A stretch of DNA of 64,000 nt from Symbiodinium natans. Lineage: Eukaryota > Sar > Dinophyceae > Suessiales > Symbiodiniaceae. Shown piece by piece: positions 22,807 to 34,012 of this stretch. The position numbers and the translations under genes are program-made. The stretch covers positions 310,001-374,000 of the forward strand of contig CAJNDS010002274.1 of assembly GCA_905221605.1 (NCBI GenBank). Reading direction: 5' to 3'. Numbering within the stretch: the first letter of the stretch is position 1; each line of letters opens with the position of its first letter. The notes under the pieces were generated by a model, which ran no database searches, was not told where the DNA came from, and saw only the letters and a list, made by a program, of their open reading frames with translations.

Positions 22807-22945
22807 GGATTGGAAGCATTGTTAATATTAATAGTATTAGTAGTCTTATAGTATTCGTAATATTCGTATTGAAGTAATATCAGTAATATTATCCATATTA
22901 GAAATATTTGTAGTATTTGGAATCTCAAATAATATTTGCCCCGCA
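22807..22945 (+). repeat. Second AATATT-type block
   Basis: TTAATATTAATAGTATTAGT and GTATTCGTAATATTCGTATT resemble the 18.0-18.5 kb array. The G-rich block therefore lies between two related AT arrays. Confidence 0.75.
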
Positions 22946-23040
22946 GCCTTTTTCCATCCCTGCAGGACCTTTCAGGCCACCTGGGCATCTCTTGGTCGTC
23001 GAAGAAATATGTGATCCGAGTTTAGACTTGGAATGCCAAA

Positions 23041-23072
23041 ACCGGTTTAGGGTTTAGTTTAGGGTTTAGGGC
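23041..23072 (+). repeat. Telomere-like TTTAGGG strings
   Basis: GGTTTAGGGTTTAGTTTAGG followed by GTTTAGGGC, three to four near-perfect units. Confidence 0.75.
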
Positions 23073-23079
23073 TTGGAAC

Positions 23080-23980
23080 CTGAGGAGAGCACAGTCGTGA
23101 TGGTGCACGATGGCGAGTGCAATGCAGTTGACCCAGTTGAGTTCGCCATGTTTGCAGGCGCAGCGAAGTATCACGTGCGTTTGTGCAATTATGTGGAACT
23201 CACGAGATAATGAACCAACTTCTGAATGCCCCCTACTCACTAGCAGTATAATGTAACGCTTGCGCGTCGCCCCGGCAGCCGGGCCGGCCCATGTTCCAAG
23301 GCTCAGGAAATTCCAACGAACCTTTCTCAGCAGGTCTGGCAGGGTCGCTGGGTTTTAGGGGATGCGCCCAAGGAGGCCTTGAGGGGGTGCAAGGTCCCAG
23401 GCGGGGCGGGGGGTCCCGAAATCGGTTTGTCCCAGCGGCGCCAAAGCTTGCGGGGTGCATTCCTTTTGCGTCAGCTCAGCACCGAAATTCATGTAGCGCC
23501 GCTGCGTCACGAATGTCCCAAGCAGCTACACTGGTCGGTCAAAGGTAAAGAGAGAAGGGAAGGGAAAGTCATTGGAGAGTTCTAAATACCAAAGAAAGTG
23601 GCAGGCAAAGTGCTTCAGCAAGAATTTCCCAGCTTGTGTGGTGAGCCCTTGCCTTTGCTGCTCTCGTACACAGGGTAGGGCAACCCAAAACCCTAAGCCC
23701 TTGTGAATCATACCCCATTTTGCAATCTTCTATATAGCAGCCGAGTCCGTGCGACCCATTTACCTTTGTCCTCATGTATCAGACAACCTTTTCCCCCTTA
23801 AATGGGGCGAGTTTACTGTGCGCGGACGTCTTGAGCTCAGACCAGCTGCTCAAATAGGCAGCGCTGTTAGCAACTTCCGCCGCACTCCCAAAGCCCCAAA
23901 CCCAGCATCACGACCCATGTTGCGCACGCTTAGGCTGGTGAGCTGACTTGCGGCGTTGACAACTCTATCGTGATCAGGCC
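23080..23980. other. No gene seen
   Basis: Open frames are short and mutually overlapping. The plus-strand frame at 23291-23548 is Gly-rich and unremarkable. Confidence 0.4.
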
Positions 23981-23988
23981 CAAGAAGT

Positions 23989-24289
<301 letters not shown>

Positions 24290-24299
24290 AGGTTAGAGT

Positions 24300-25285
24300 T
24301 TGGCCAGTGTCAGCCCAGCTGCAGCCTCATCGAGCAAGCGGAGCAACCAAGCTCGGGGGGAGATCCCACACATTGCAAAGAGGGTTTTAGTGCGTGATAA
24401 ATGCTGTAGGAAATGACAGCGACAAAATCAATAGCGTTTCAGAGCAATCACAGGTTTTGGTTGTAATAAGAGTCTAAATAAATAAATAAATACATATATA
24501 TATATATCAACAACATATTAGTAAGTTGAACTTGGAAGTAGGGCAATCAGCAGGATTAAACGGTATGGGAATACCAAGAAGTATGAAGAATATTGAGGGG
24601 AAAAGATTCACAAGAGTAGCAAGAGTACATCAGGCTGGTTTTCCACATCAAGGTCTGCCTATTCTTTTCCCTTCATTCCCTTCACCCTGGTCCTTGATTG
24701 CTGGCCCCGTCCACTTGAAGCCTGATGTCGTTGCTGAAGAGTGGCAGGTGGCTTTTGCAGGCAGCCGTCCGCGAGGCAGGCTGCTTGACGATGCAGATGC
24801 ATGACGCAGATGTCCGGAGCTGTGCTTGGCGTTTGCACGTGGGCTGCAGGACTTTCTCATGGGAACACACCGCGTTCAATCATAGAGGGTTTAGTTGAAT
24901 TCGAGACCAGACATGGGTGGGCGCGACGATGGGCAGAGAGAAAAGGGCGGATGCGAACACATTCGGTTGCATATATTCTTGTCGGCAGGCATGCGCATCT
25001 TGCCGCCCAGGATCAACGCTTACGGGCGGCCGCTGTCGCAGCAATGACAAGTCACACGCACTAGCGAGGAGCGATGTTCGTTGCTGCCGGCTGCGTGCTG
25101 GCAAACATGTGGGCTGCTGGGGATCCCTAATCATGCGCAAGTATAAACGCAAGATATAGTCGGTATAGTGCACTTGATTGTTGAGAAACAGTCCGAAGCA
25201 ACTTGCATTCTGTTTGGCTTTAGCCGAGTCACAGCCTCGGGGACCAACAGGCCACATAAACATAAAGATCCTATCGCCGGGGATC
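24300..25285. other. No gene resolved
   Basis: Includes short ATAA and (AT)n runs at 24474-24507. Plus frames at 24526-24804 and 24801-25064 and a minus frame at 24880-25419 overlap; none is convincing. Confidence 0.35.
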
Positions 25286-25289
25286 TGCG

Positions 25290-26440
25290 GGGTTCGTATG
25301 AATTCAATAGGAATCCTATTTACATCAATAAATAGGAACCCCATTAAAATGAATGAGCACCTTGTTGAAATTAATACGACTCTTTTGTCAAACGTAATAA
25401 GAATCCTAGTGCAATTCATAGGAATCTGGTTTGAATATGTAGAAGCTTATTAAATTATCCTATTAAAAATTTCTTGGAGTCCTAAATTTAGAGGAATCAT
25501 GGGAAGCCTATTGAAATGAACAGGAACCTTTTGAACTCATAGGAATGCGATTACAATTAATAGGACCCTACAAAAATTTTCTATGAAAAGTTTAACTAAG
25601 AGTAACAGGAATCTGTTTAAACTGAAGATGAATCGTATAAAGATTAGGAGGAACCAATATAAGTCGATAAAAAGGTAACGTGAACCCTTTGAAGCAATAA
25701 GAGTCGTACTGTTTGAATGACTATGAACCCTATTGAAATTTTGAAGTAATAGGATTGCGATTAATAGTATTAAGAATTACAATAAAAGTACTTGGAGTCT
25801 AATTGAAATGAATAGGGAACAAGATTCAAAAAACAATGGGAGCACTGTTGAATCGAATAGGAATCCTATGAATAGTAGGAATCATATTAACATGAATTTG
25901 AAACCCTGTTAAAATGAATACGAAGCCTATTACCTGTTTAAATGAATAGGAAGCTTATCAAAGCAAAAAGAATCCAATTCAAAATTGTACGAAGTCTTAT
26001 TAAACTCATGAATAAGAAGCCTATTCAAATTCATAGGGATATGTTTAAATTTGTTATGAAACTTAGTAAAATTCTTAGGCTTTCTGTCAATTATTGGGAA
26101 TAAGGATGCTATTCAAATTACTAAGAATCCTATTCAAACTACTTGAATCTGATTAAAATGAATAGGAATCAAAGTTAACCCGAATAAAAAGTTCATACGC
26201 ACCCTTTAATAGGCATCCTGTTAACATTTCATGCGAACCCTATTAAACAATACAGGAATCCTATGTAAAGCAATTTGAATGCTAGTAAAATTATTTGGAG
26301 TCTCATTAATTTAGCAAGATCTCACATTAAAGTGAACGGGAGTATTAGTAAATTTTATCGGAAACCTAGAAAATAATAAGGAATGCTATAAAACTTAATA
26401 GGAATCCTGTTCAGATTAATAAGACTCTTATTTTCCGTCT
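25290..26440 (+). repeat. AT-rich AATAGGAATCC minisatellite
   Basis: About 1.15 kb of degenerate units built on AATAGGAATCCTATTAAAAT, each about 20-35 bp, with the near-palindrome AGGAATCCT recurring dozens of times. Spacing and copies vary too much for a fixed period to be read by eye. GC is far below the window average and no gene lies within. Confidence 0.8.
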
Positions 26441-26469
26441 CTAATTTTAACATGTCACCTTTTTCTCGG

Positions 26470-26640
26470 CTCTCCGAATTTAGAATTCCAGAATTCCAGA
26501 ACTCCAGAACTCCAGATTTTTCAGGGGCCCCCAGTTCCAGAATTCCAGGTTCCGGAATTCTGGAACTGGGGGCTTCTGGAATTCTGGAATTCTGGAATCT
26601 CAGAAAATCTGGAGTTCTGGAATTGAGGGTCTCTGGGGAA
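26470..26640. repeat. GAATTC-type foldback with a 20-bp perfect hairpin core
   Basis: The core arms 26527-26546 and 26554-26573 are perfect 20-bp inverted copies with loop AGGTTCC. Outside them the left side runs AGAATTCCAGAATTCCAGAA and the right side TCTGGAATTCTGGAATTCTG, so most of the 170 bp can fold back. The outer arm includes CCAGATTTTTCAG on the left and its near complement TCAGAAAATCTGG on the right. No coding content. Confidence 0.85.
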
Positions 26641-26704
26641 AGGTTTTCACAGTGTACGATAGGAAAACGTAACACGTAGGTTCTAAGGGGAGGGGGGTAG
26701 CATG

Positions 26705-26747
26705 CATATATATATATATAGACACAGAGAGAGAGAGAGAGAGACAG
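26705..26747 (+). repeat. (AT)n and (GA)n microsatellites
   Basis: CATATATATATATATA followed by ACACAGAGAGAGAGAGAGAG. It adjoins the foldback. Confidence 0.95.
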
Positions 26748-27043
26748 AGGCTTACGGGGTGCCACTTGAAAACGAAGAGAAAACATGAAACACATTCTGG
26801 AAAATTGCGCGAAGAATAGTGCAAGGGTTCATCCCTGCTAACAGCTGATAAGTTGTACAAGCTTCTGCCACGGGCATATTACGTCCTGCATGTGTGGGTT
26901 TGCGAGGTAAGTAGGTTTCCAACAGCAGTTTTGCGGAATGGTCTCCCAACAGAAAAAGCATACGAACAGTGCAGTTGGACTGGTTGCTAGAAGCGTTCTT
27001 GACTTAAAGCAGGTCCGCGCTCAATTTCATTAGGAATGCCTCC

Positions 27044-27789
27044 TTGACATGGATTAACCATTACATTCGACTGCGAATACTACAGGCTCCTGACCCACAA
27101 TTATACAAAGACTCTACCACCACGAAATGTAGAAATGTTTCGCCCAGTAGTTGTACTTTGAGGTCCGTGGAATGTTCTGGCCCCAAGCCCAAATTCATAA
27201 CTGTAGTTCTCGTCCATCAAACAATCATCCTGAGGGACTTGGGCATTGTCGGCTGCTTGCTACCAAGTGTTCAGCGGGAAACAGCAAACATTGAGAGACA
27301 CGTGCCCTTCGAAATTCTCGGATGCTTTCGCGATCGGTCGCGTCCCCCGTTGCGATGCATTGGGTCATGTGCCAGAGCATGCCAAAACCCCCGATCCTCA
27401 ACACAGCGAGACACCCGTATCTCCTCAATTCCTGACCCCTGGAGTCGCAAGTGATAAACTGGTACCAGTGCGGCATTTGCAGTTTTGATCTTGGTAGCTT
27501 CGCACTGCACCTTCCATTCGCTCCCAGCTTTGAGGACACGGCAACTTCTTCGAAGTTGCTTCTTGTCCTTCAGACGGGGCCTCTGCGGCTGCCCTTGAAA
27601 TCTTGCCGACCTCGCAAAAAGAGGCCGCACGTCAGAGCCAAGGATGCAAACAGCACTGCCAATTTGCCCATTTGCCAATTTTGCCAATTTGCCAGTGCAG
27701 ATGTGCATTCCGGCTTCGAGCACCATTGCTGGTAGCTGTAGCGCTGGGCTGCGGCATTGACTGATTTTCTCATGAAGCCTAATAACCAC
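27044..27789. other. Overlapping open frames on both strands
   Basis: Plus strand 27044-27454 (136 codons) and minus strand 27271-27789 (172 codons, with basic parts such as KDKKQLRRSCRVLKAGSEW) both look somewhat protein-like and overlap antisense, so at most one is real. No splice or family signal decides. Short CCAATTTGCC repeats lie at about 27656-27695. Confidence 0.25.
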
Positions 27790-28471
27790 TATGAAGCCTA
27801 AACCACATCACTCCCATCAAATCCTGACATTTGTATGAAATCCTCAAATGAAGCTTTACCAAGTCTATCAAGCCTGCATAATCTTTGGAGATGCTAGGGG
27901 TCCTTGGACGTCTGCGTCATGTCAGAACCTCTTATGTTGAATATTGCTGCGGTGGGTCATTGAGCGTAAAATTTCCAGGCAACACACGCTTCGTGAACTT
28001 TTCGTGGTTGAACTCCTGAAGCCCCCCATGTCTTCATAGCCGTAAGTGCCAGGGCCAAGGCTCTTAGCTTCCTGAAACAACAGCCCATGGATGGGCCTCC
28101 TCCTCCTCCTCCTTCACCGCCAGCGCGGGACTCTGGCCCAACATGACGAGGGTTTACAGATGGGATTGCAGTCTGTTGCGAGGCTTCTTGCAGTTTAGGA
28201 ATTGAGGATTGGGGTCTGGAGATGCTGTGCGGAAAGGCAGACCAGTCCACGAACATGTTCTTGCCTTCTGTTTCCTTCGTCTGCATCCTCTCTTGGGCCC
28301 CTCTGTTGGGCTCTATGGTGCCGAGGCGCCGCCTGCGAGGCTCGGCCTTGTTTGGGGGAGGAGAATGGGGAGAGGGAAGGGTTTATTTCTTCTTGGATTT
28401 GCGGAAGGATGTCGGTTCATGAGATGTCGCGAGTGTTCCAGGCCAAAGCGCCCTGCACCAAGTGGCCCTGA

Positions 28472-28705
28472 CGATGCCGCCGTGCGGCTTCAGCGCTGCC
28501 GTCCTGTTTTAGAGACCACATTCGTAAGATCATTTTTGAAGAAGGCTCCTCTCTCAGGGCCCGAGCTAGTGAGCTTACCAGGCGCTGGTACCGTGCCGTG
28601 GCACGGAGGAGGTCCTTCATGGTGATCGTGAACCGTGCGCAGGGAGCCTGGCGTCCCCACCTCTTCTCCCACCCGAAAGACGAAGGGGAAGCATGCTGTG
28701 TGTGA
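28472..28705 (+). CDS. Basic helical exon, unknown product
   Basis: The frame opens after TGA at 28469 and ends at TGA 28703. It reads RDHIRKIIFEEGSSLRARAS then ELTRRWYRAVARRRSFMVIV and NRAQGAWRPHLFSHP. A good acceptor TGTTTTAG ends at 28512, so the exon is probably 28513 to about 28700. Composition (many Arg, spaced Leu/Ile) is far from chance. The preceding frame (28209-28470) carries RFMRCRECSRPKRP and may be the previous exon. It may be an early exon of the gene at 29.6-33.8 kb. Not recognised. Confidence 0.5.
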   Translation, partial: RCRRAASALPSCFRDHIRKIIFEEGSSLRARASELTRRWYRAVARRRSFMVIVNRAQGAWRPHLFSHPKDEGEACCV

Positions 28706-29189
28706 ACTTGCGCCAGGTCGACAGTGCTTTGCGATGTTCGGAGAAGAAGTTATATACGGTCTAGGAACGATCCGATAGCAGACGAGAGACTCTAGATGCA
28801 TCTGGAGCATCTGCTCCAGCAAGATTGTGAGAAAATGTCACGAACTGTAAAGAATATGGATCCCTTTCGAAGTTCCACCCGGTGATAATGGCTGTTAAAA
28901 CGCTGTGATGTGCCGTGCCTTCTGAATATGCCAAGGCGACGAAGGAGGAAGTTTCTAGATGAGCGACGGCGAGTTGCTCAGCGTGTGTACACGGCAGAGG
29001 CACGAGTTTAGCCAACTTCTGCACAGTGGTTTGGGTTTTGGAGTGGGGAAGCATCAGTCCATTACGTACTGATGAACTATGGTACCGCTGTATAACATTC
29101 GCAAGCTGTTTGGTTTGCAGGTTTTGTGGAATGCTGAGTTTCGAAGCCCGCAGGCGGCGATCGAAGAGATGAGGGCCGGAAGCCTTAGG

Positions 29190-29325
29190 AGACGAAGAAG
29201 GAGAAGAAGAGGAAGAAGAGGAAGATGATGCCGTACTATTGATGGGTTTGGGGTGGGGCCCGAGTGGGGTTTGCTGGGAAGCTCGGCAGGGGCGGGGGCT
29301 GGGTAGCCTTCGAGTGGCTACTCCC

Positions 29326-29362
<37 letters not shown>
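29190..29362 (+). repeat. GAAGAAGAG and (GA)n microsatellites
   Basis: A GAAGAAGAAGAGGAAG tract near 29198-29226 and a pure (GA)n run at 29329-29362. They create the Ser-rich and SLSLSL parts of a 275-codon minus-strand frame (28761-29588), which is therefore suspect. Confidence 0.95.
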
Positions 29363-29365
<3 letters not shown>

Positions 29366-29627
29366 CACAAACGGTTATGTGAGTCACAGGTGTGCGCGCT
29401 GGGGGCGGGCTCAACCCCCAACGACAGAAGGAATGAACGCATCTTCTCAAAGAGTCGTAGCAGTAATCAAGCTTGAAATAAGAGCAGCCGTAAGTATAGT
29501 TATTCAGAACAACCAAATAGCACGAACAATGACAATCACATAAATGTCGAACTGCAACACCAAAGATAGTTTTGTGGCAACAAATCATGTAACGGCTATA
29601 CCAATTGTCGTCGAGCCCAACACGTAG

Positions 29628-29778
29628 TCATCAAGAATGAGTGCAAGAAGAAGCTGACGAAGATTAAGAATGACACCGTTGAGGACCTTGTGTCCTCTTG
29701 GCCGACACGGCCCTCACAGCTCTGTACGGAGCTTTTGAAGCTCAGGCTCGGCTGGCAATGCCATCCGGCCACCGCCTG
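29628..29778 (+). CDS. Internal exon, lysine-rich, unknown product
   Basis: Bounded by acceptor ACGTAG and donor CTG|GTGAGC. Reads IKNECKKKLTKIKNDTVEDL then VSSWPTRPSQLCTELLKLR and LGWQCHPATA. Clean splice sites and charged, structured composition make this a good exon. It precedes the IQ-motif exons by 0.7 kb on the same strand and may be part of the same gene. Confidence 0.55.
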
Positions 29779-30513
29779 GTGAGCCCTGCGCTTGGATGTC
29801 AACATTTCTGAAAGTGAGACGGCCCGCAGTCCTTACCGTAGAATTCAGGCACCATCGCTAGTTTCCTGATAGCAAGTGTGGGCTCCAGCGATTCGCTCAA
29901 TCGTCCACAAAACCCGGTGCTCCCGGAGCAGCGGCGTGTAACAGCGCGCAACCGCAGGAGGATACCCCAAGCCAGCCGGCCCCTGATATGCTCTGAGGCC
30001 GATGGAAGGAAGCCAGGGAAGCGGAAGCTGCCACGTGCGCGGGGTAGATGGAAGCGTTTTTGGATTGGACACCATTAAGTAGAATTGGACATCTTTTTGT
30101 TGTTGCTCCGGCAAACAGCAGACTCCGAAGATCTGGTCGCAATAGGACTCGCTGCGGTCGAGCCTTTTCTGTGCTTTTCTGAGGCAGGTACAAAACCGGT
30201 GGCGGTCGCTGAGAGCGAAGAAGCAGCTGGCATCTTGATTGAACACAGAGTTAAGCAGCACAAGCAGCCTAGTTAAGCCCACATCGCAAGCCCGAACCTT
30301 AAGTCTCGCCAGAAGTGGTCGTGTCCGCCATCCTCCTGAGGTGAAGCTTGTCGGGGAGCAGAGACAGCAAGAGGCCCGAGAGACAGCCGGAGAGTCGCAC
30401 CTTGAATCAGATTGCTTCTCAACATTATTTGTATTATTATTATTAGAATTATGATTATCAATATGAGTATTAATTCAGTACTACTAGCCGCACGTTGCGA
30501 GACCTTTATGCAG

Positions 30514-33500
30514 ACTCGCCCCGCGTGCATTGACGTCACGGGAGGCGGTGCGGAAGATCCAGGCCTTCCTCCGGCGGCGGCGCCAAAAACAACAGCAGCC
30601 AGGGGCCGAAAGTCGGGGGGAGCGCAAAAATCGGCAAAATTGGAGCTGTTTTCATGTGTTTGGGAATGGGTGTCGTTCAGAAGTTCATATTCGCCTTCGG
30701 CAGTGAGGTCTCCCCTTGTGCGGTCGGCCGTGGAGAATCCCTTCTGGAGGCTTCACCGACAAAAGATCCGAATCAAATCTTGAATCTGTCGGGAAACTAT
30801 TCACTTCGATTCTATTCAGAGAGCCCTTCTTAAAACCTTCTTATGCCTTTCATGTGGCTTGGGAGGCCCATCCAAGAGGAGCGCGTGAGGGCACTCGAGA
30901 ACGCCATCGTGGCCAAGACCTGCTCCCAGCTTTGGCAGTCAGGTGAGTGCTCATACTTGTAGCGGCTTGGACCTGAGCTGGATGCAAGCCCGAAGCGGTC
31001 AGCAAGCATCGAACTCCAGCAAAGGCGCAAGCAGTGGAGCACCCTAACAGGCCATGCTTGTGTTGAGCTTGGGCGACTTCTAGAGTTCTAGGGCTTTGGG
31101 CAGCGGAGGTTTGGTTGGGATTCTTGGGGTTTGGAATTCAGAAATGAGGAGCCATGCCCGTTTTTGAAGTGCAAGATCTTCAGCTAGTTCAATTGCGCAG
31201 ACCGTCAAGCTTCACTCAAGTCAGGTCCCGGTTGACATTCTTGCTCGATTGCTAGGCAGAGGGTTGACGATGGAGCAGCTCAAGATGCAGGTGCTGTTTC
31301 GCAGCACAGAGTGCCAACGGTGGCTTCCTTTTGCCATTTGTTTCGTTCTTTCTCTCTTTTTGAAGTGTTGTTTGGTCTCCAGGCTGTGGCTGAGTACGAG
31401 CAGTTCCGACAGGGTGCCGGGCGGTGGACGGGGCCTCTGCTTTGTCGTTGCGCGCTGCTCACAATTGTGTGAATCCAGCGACGTGCCTCATCGTTCATGT
31501 CGTTCATGTGGTCAACGTCGTAAAGCATCGCAAGACGGAACTCGTGAACATCCTCAGGCGCTACGATGTTTGGCGAGCCCTCCTCGAAAGAGCTCAGTGC
31601 GCTGCTTAGAAGGTGACTTTAGTGGAGAATGGGCCTCAAGGTGTAACGAGGCGATACTGCCGAGGCCTTTAAGGCACGCAGAGTCCAGAGACTGTGCGGA
31701 AAGATTGGGGATGTTTTGGATTGAACGGTGTCGGGTTCAGAGCTTGGAGGTTAAGGGCAGTTGGGGGGGATTCTGGGGTCTGCTGGAGCAAAGATTTTCG
31801 CGTAGAGTCGTGCTCCCAGGGCGCGGCGGACGATCGAGGCGGGCCGGACAAGCAAGCTTGGCCAGCTGTCCCCTCTGCGCGCCACTGTCAACCCTCCGTG
31901 CGCATGGACTGTTGTGGGAAAGTTTTTTTGAGTTCTGCGAGCGCCCACGAGAGCACATTGCCCACAGGCGCTGACCGAGCGGAGCTTCGCCAACCCTCCG
32001 CCGTGACCACCTGAGAGGATGGAGTAGGACCGGTAGGAATGGGTTGTTGTTTCAGTTCCGTTCAGAAGCTTGAGAGTAGACTGCGCTGGTTCTTTGTGTC
32101 CCGGCTCCCGCTGCTAGCTGAGGTACGGGGTGTGCAGCGCCTACCTGCTGCAGGAAGCCGAGGCTTCGGGCACTTTTTTTCACTTTTTTTGAGACTTTAG
32201 TTTGCCATCTCATCCTGAAGGGGTTCGGGGGACTGATAAGGCATCTGAGACCTTCCATGGCACTCAATGAGCACTCCGCGTGGCACTCCTTGGCACTTGC
32301 TTCGCTGCGCTGCCTTTGGCTTTCCGTGCTCTGTGGCACAGAAGGGCCGTGTGAGATTTGCCATGACATGAACTGGCCGAGGAGTCAGATGAGTCAAACT
32401 CTCTTAGTCTCGGGGACCCTCAGACCCATTCCCTACATGGCCTGCATGTAGCTGGAGCTGTGCCTTCCGATGCAATGGAACAGCAGCTTCAACAGCGGCT
32501 TCTGTTTCCGAGCCCGGAGCTTGACAGCATCCTCGGCTGCATTGTTGTGGGGTGGGGGGGGGGCAGATAGCGTCCTCTGAGAGAGTTTGCTCGTCCTCGG
32601 TCTGACTTTCGCGGAATCCTGAGGCGAGGTTGAGCCAGGGCCGACGGAGTACCTTCCTGTCCGTCCAAAGAAAAGACGGCTGGATGGAGACGTGGCACCT
32701 CATTCTGGGAAGCATCATATGGTGGCCTTGCAGGCAAGGACTCTGGGGGGTGGGGGTTGAGATTAAGTTGGGTTGTGCTTGCGTGACGTGGTCACTTGGC
32801 CATCCTGGTGAAGAAAGGGGTCAGGAGAGGCCGTGAGGGCCTTTTCAGAAGACCGAGGCACAATGCTCACCGCGTCAGTGGACAGCGTGTTCTCCACGAT
32901 GGAAGCAGCGGAGGAATGAGGTGGAGCCGCCAGAGAAAGCGTGCAGCCGCGAGTTTGGAGCAGCTGGAACAGTAAACTCGGTAGGTGTCAAGGATTTCTA
33001 TGACTTCATGCGGCGGCGCGAGGGGTTGCGCCGTCGACGGGAGGTGCTACGGCTACCGCCCGAGGTTGGAGGGGATCTTTGAAGATTGGCACTTGGGGGG
33101 AGGGGGGATGCTTTACGTTGTTTCGCTGAGTTCCCTATACTCTCTAACCTCTGTCAGGCTATCAGATGTAGAAAAGAGTCAAGTTGGCTTCAAAGTTGCA
33201 TTCAGTCAGATGGCAGGACTAGCAGTAACAGAACCAGCTCTAGTCTGATACTTTCGAGCCTTTGGGGCGTGAAGAGAGCGGTGAGAGTCCAAACCCTGCA
33301 GCATTGGACCAACGATCACATCATGGCGCGAATTCGGCTGACAAATGTCAAGAGGGAGGATGATCGCACGACGCGCGTCATGCGAAAGCTTTGCAACGCC
33401 TACGTTGAGCTTTGTCCGCACCTGGCTTTGCAAGCGGGCCGTTGCTTCCGTGTAGCCCTTGCGACCCGAAATCCTAAAGCCGGATGCAGTATGGCTGGGG

Positions 33501-33810
33501 TGCCTATTGCGCTCGACTTCAGGACCAACACCCGGAGCTCAAAGAATTGCGGAAGATCCCACCGCATTCCTGGGATTTCAATCTTCGCCTGTCGGCACGG
33601 TGTTTGGCACGGGTCTTAGCTGTTGTGGCAGTGTTGTGAAGTTGTTTCGAATGTTTAAATTTGTGTCTCCACCACGTTCCTTTTTGCAGCGTGCAGGTCT
33701 TCAACTTTGCACTTTGGCGGGCCTTCGGCACAGACGCCTTTGCCGAGTCCATCGGATTCTTGACCCACAAGACGTGGAGCAATGTCGAGCAGGATGCTGC
33801 TGCAGCCTGA
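30514..33810 (+). CDS. Multi-exon gene with an IQ-like motif, unknown product
   Basis: Best-resolved gene structure. Exons: 30514-~30647 (acceptor TTTATGCAG; SREAVRKIQAFLRRRRQ, resembling a calmodulin-binding IQ motif); ~30866-30942 (PIQEERVRALENAIVAKTCS, donor GTGAGT); 31003-31050 (SIELQQRRKQWSTLT); 31256-31290 (GLTMEQLKMQ); from 31383 (AVAEYEQFRQGAGRW); about 31526-31596 (HRKTELVNILRRYDVWRALL); 32452-32543 (SDAMEQQLQQRLLFPSPELD); 32993-33064 (DFYDFMRRREGLRRRREVL); 33158-33403 (ending EDDRTTRVMRKLCNAY); 33490-33599 (YGWGAYCARLQDQHPELKEL); 33690-33810 (VQVFNFALWRAFGTDAFAES), ending in TGA. Phases agree for 30942/31003, 31050/31256, 31290/31383, 32543/32993, 33064/33158, 33403/33490 and 33599/33690; links from 30647 and between 31596 and 32452 are unproven. 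The protein is basic and mostly helical. Calmodulin binding is inference; I do not recognise the family. Confidence 0.7.
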
Positions 33811-33821
33811 GCTTTTTCTAG

Positions 33822-34012
33822 CAGTCATCGGATGAGGTTCCAGGAACATGAAGCCACCCGCTGCAATCAGGTGGTCGAGGCCGCCAAGAGAAGGTGGAGC
33901 ATGGGCCTGTTCAACTACACCGATGCATATGAAGCTCAGCTGGGGGAATCAAGAGGTTCAAGAGCTGGCTGAAGACTTCCGAACCCACCTTGATTGCACA
34001 TTCTTCGAATAG
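33822..34012 (+). CDS. Exon-like sequence just after the previous stop
   Basis: After a strong acceptor (TTTTTCTAG) the frame reads MRFQEHEATRCNQVVEAAKR then RWSMGLFNYTDAYEAQLGE to TGA at 33970. An overlapping frame reads EVQELAEDFRTHLDCTFFE to TAG at 34010. The preceding exon could skip its stop by using a GT at 33774 (48-bp intron, phase agrees), making this a continuation of the same protein. The late frame change may be a missed splice or sequence error. Confidence 0.4.
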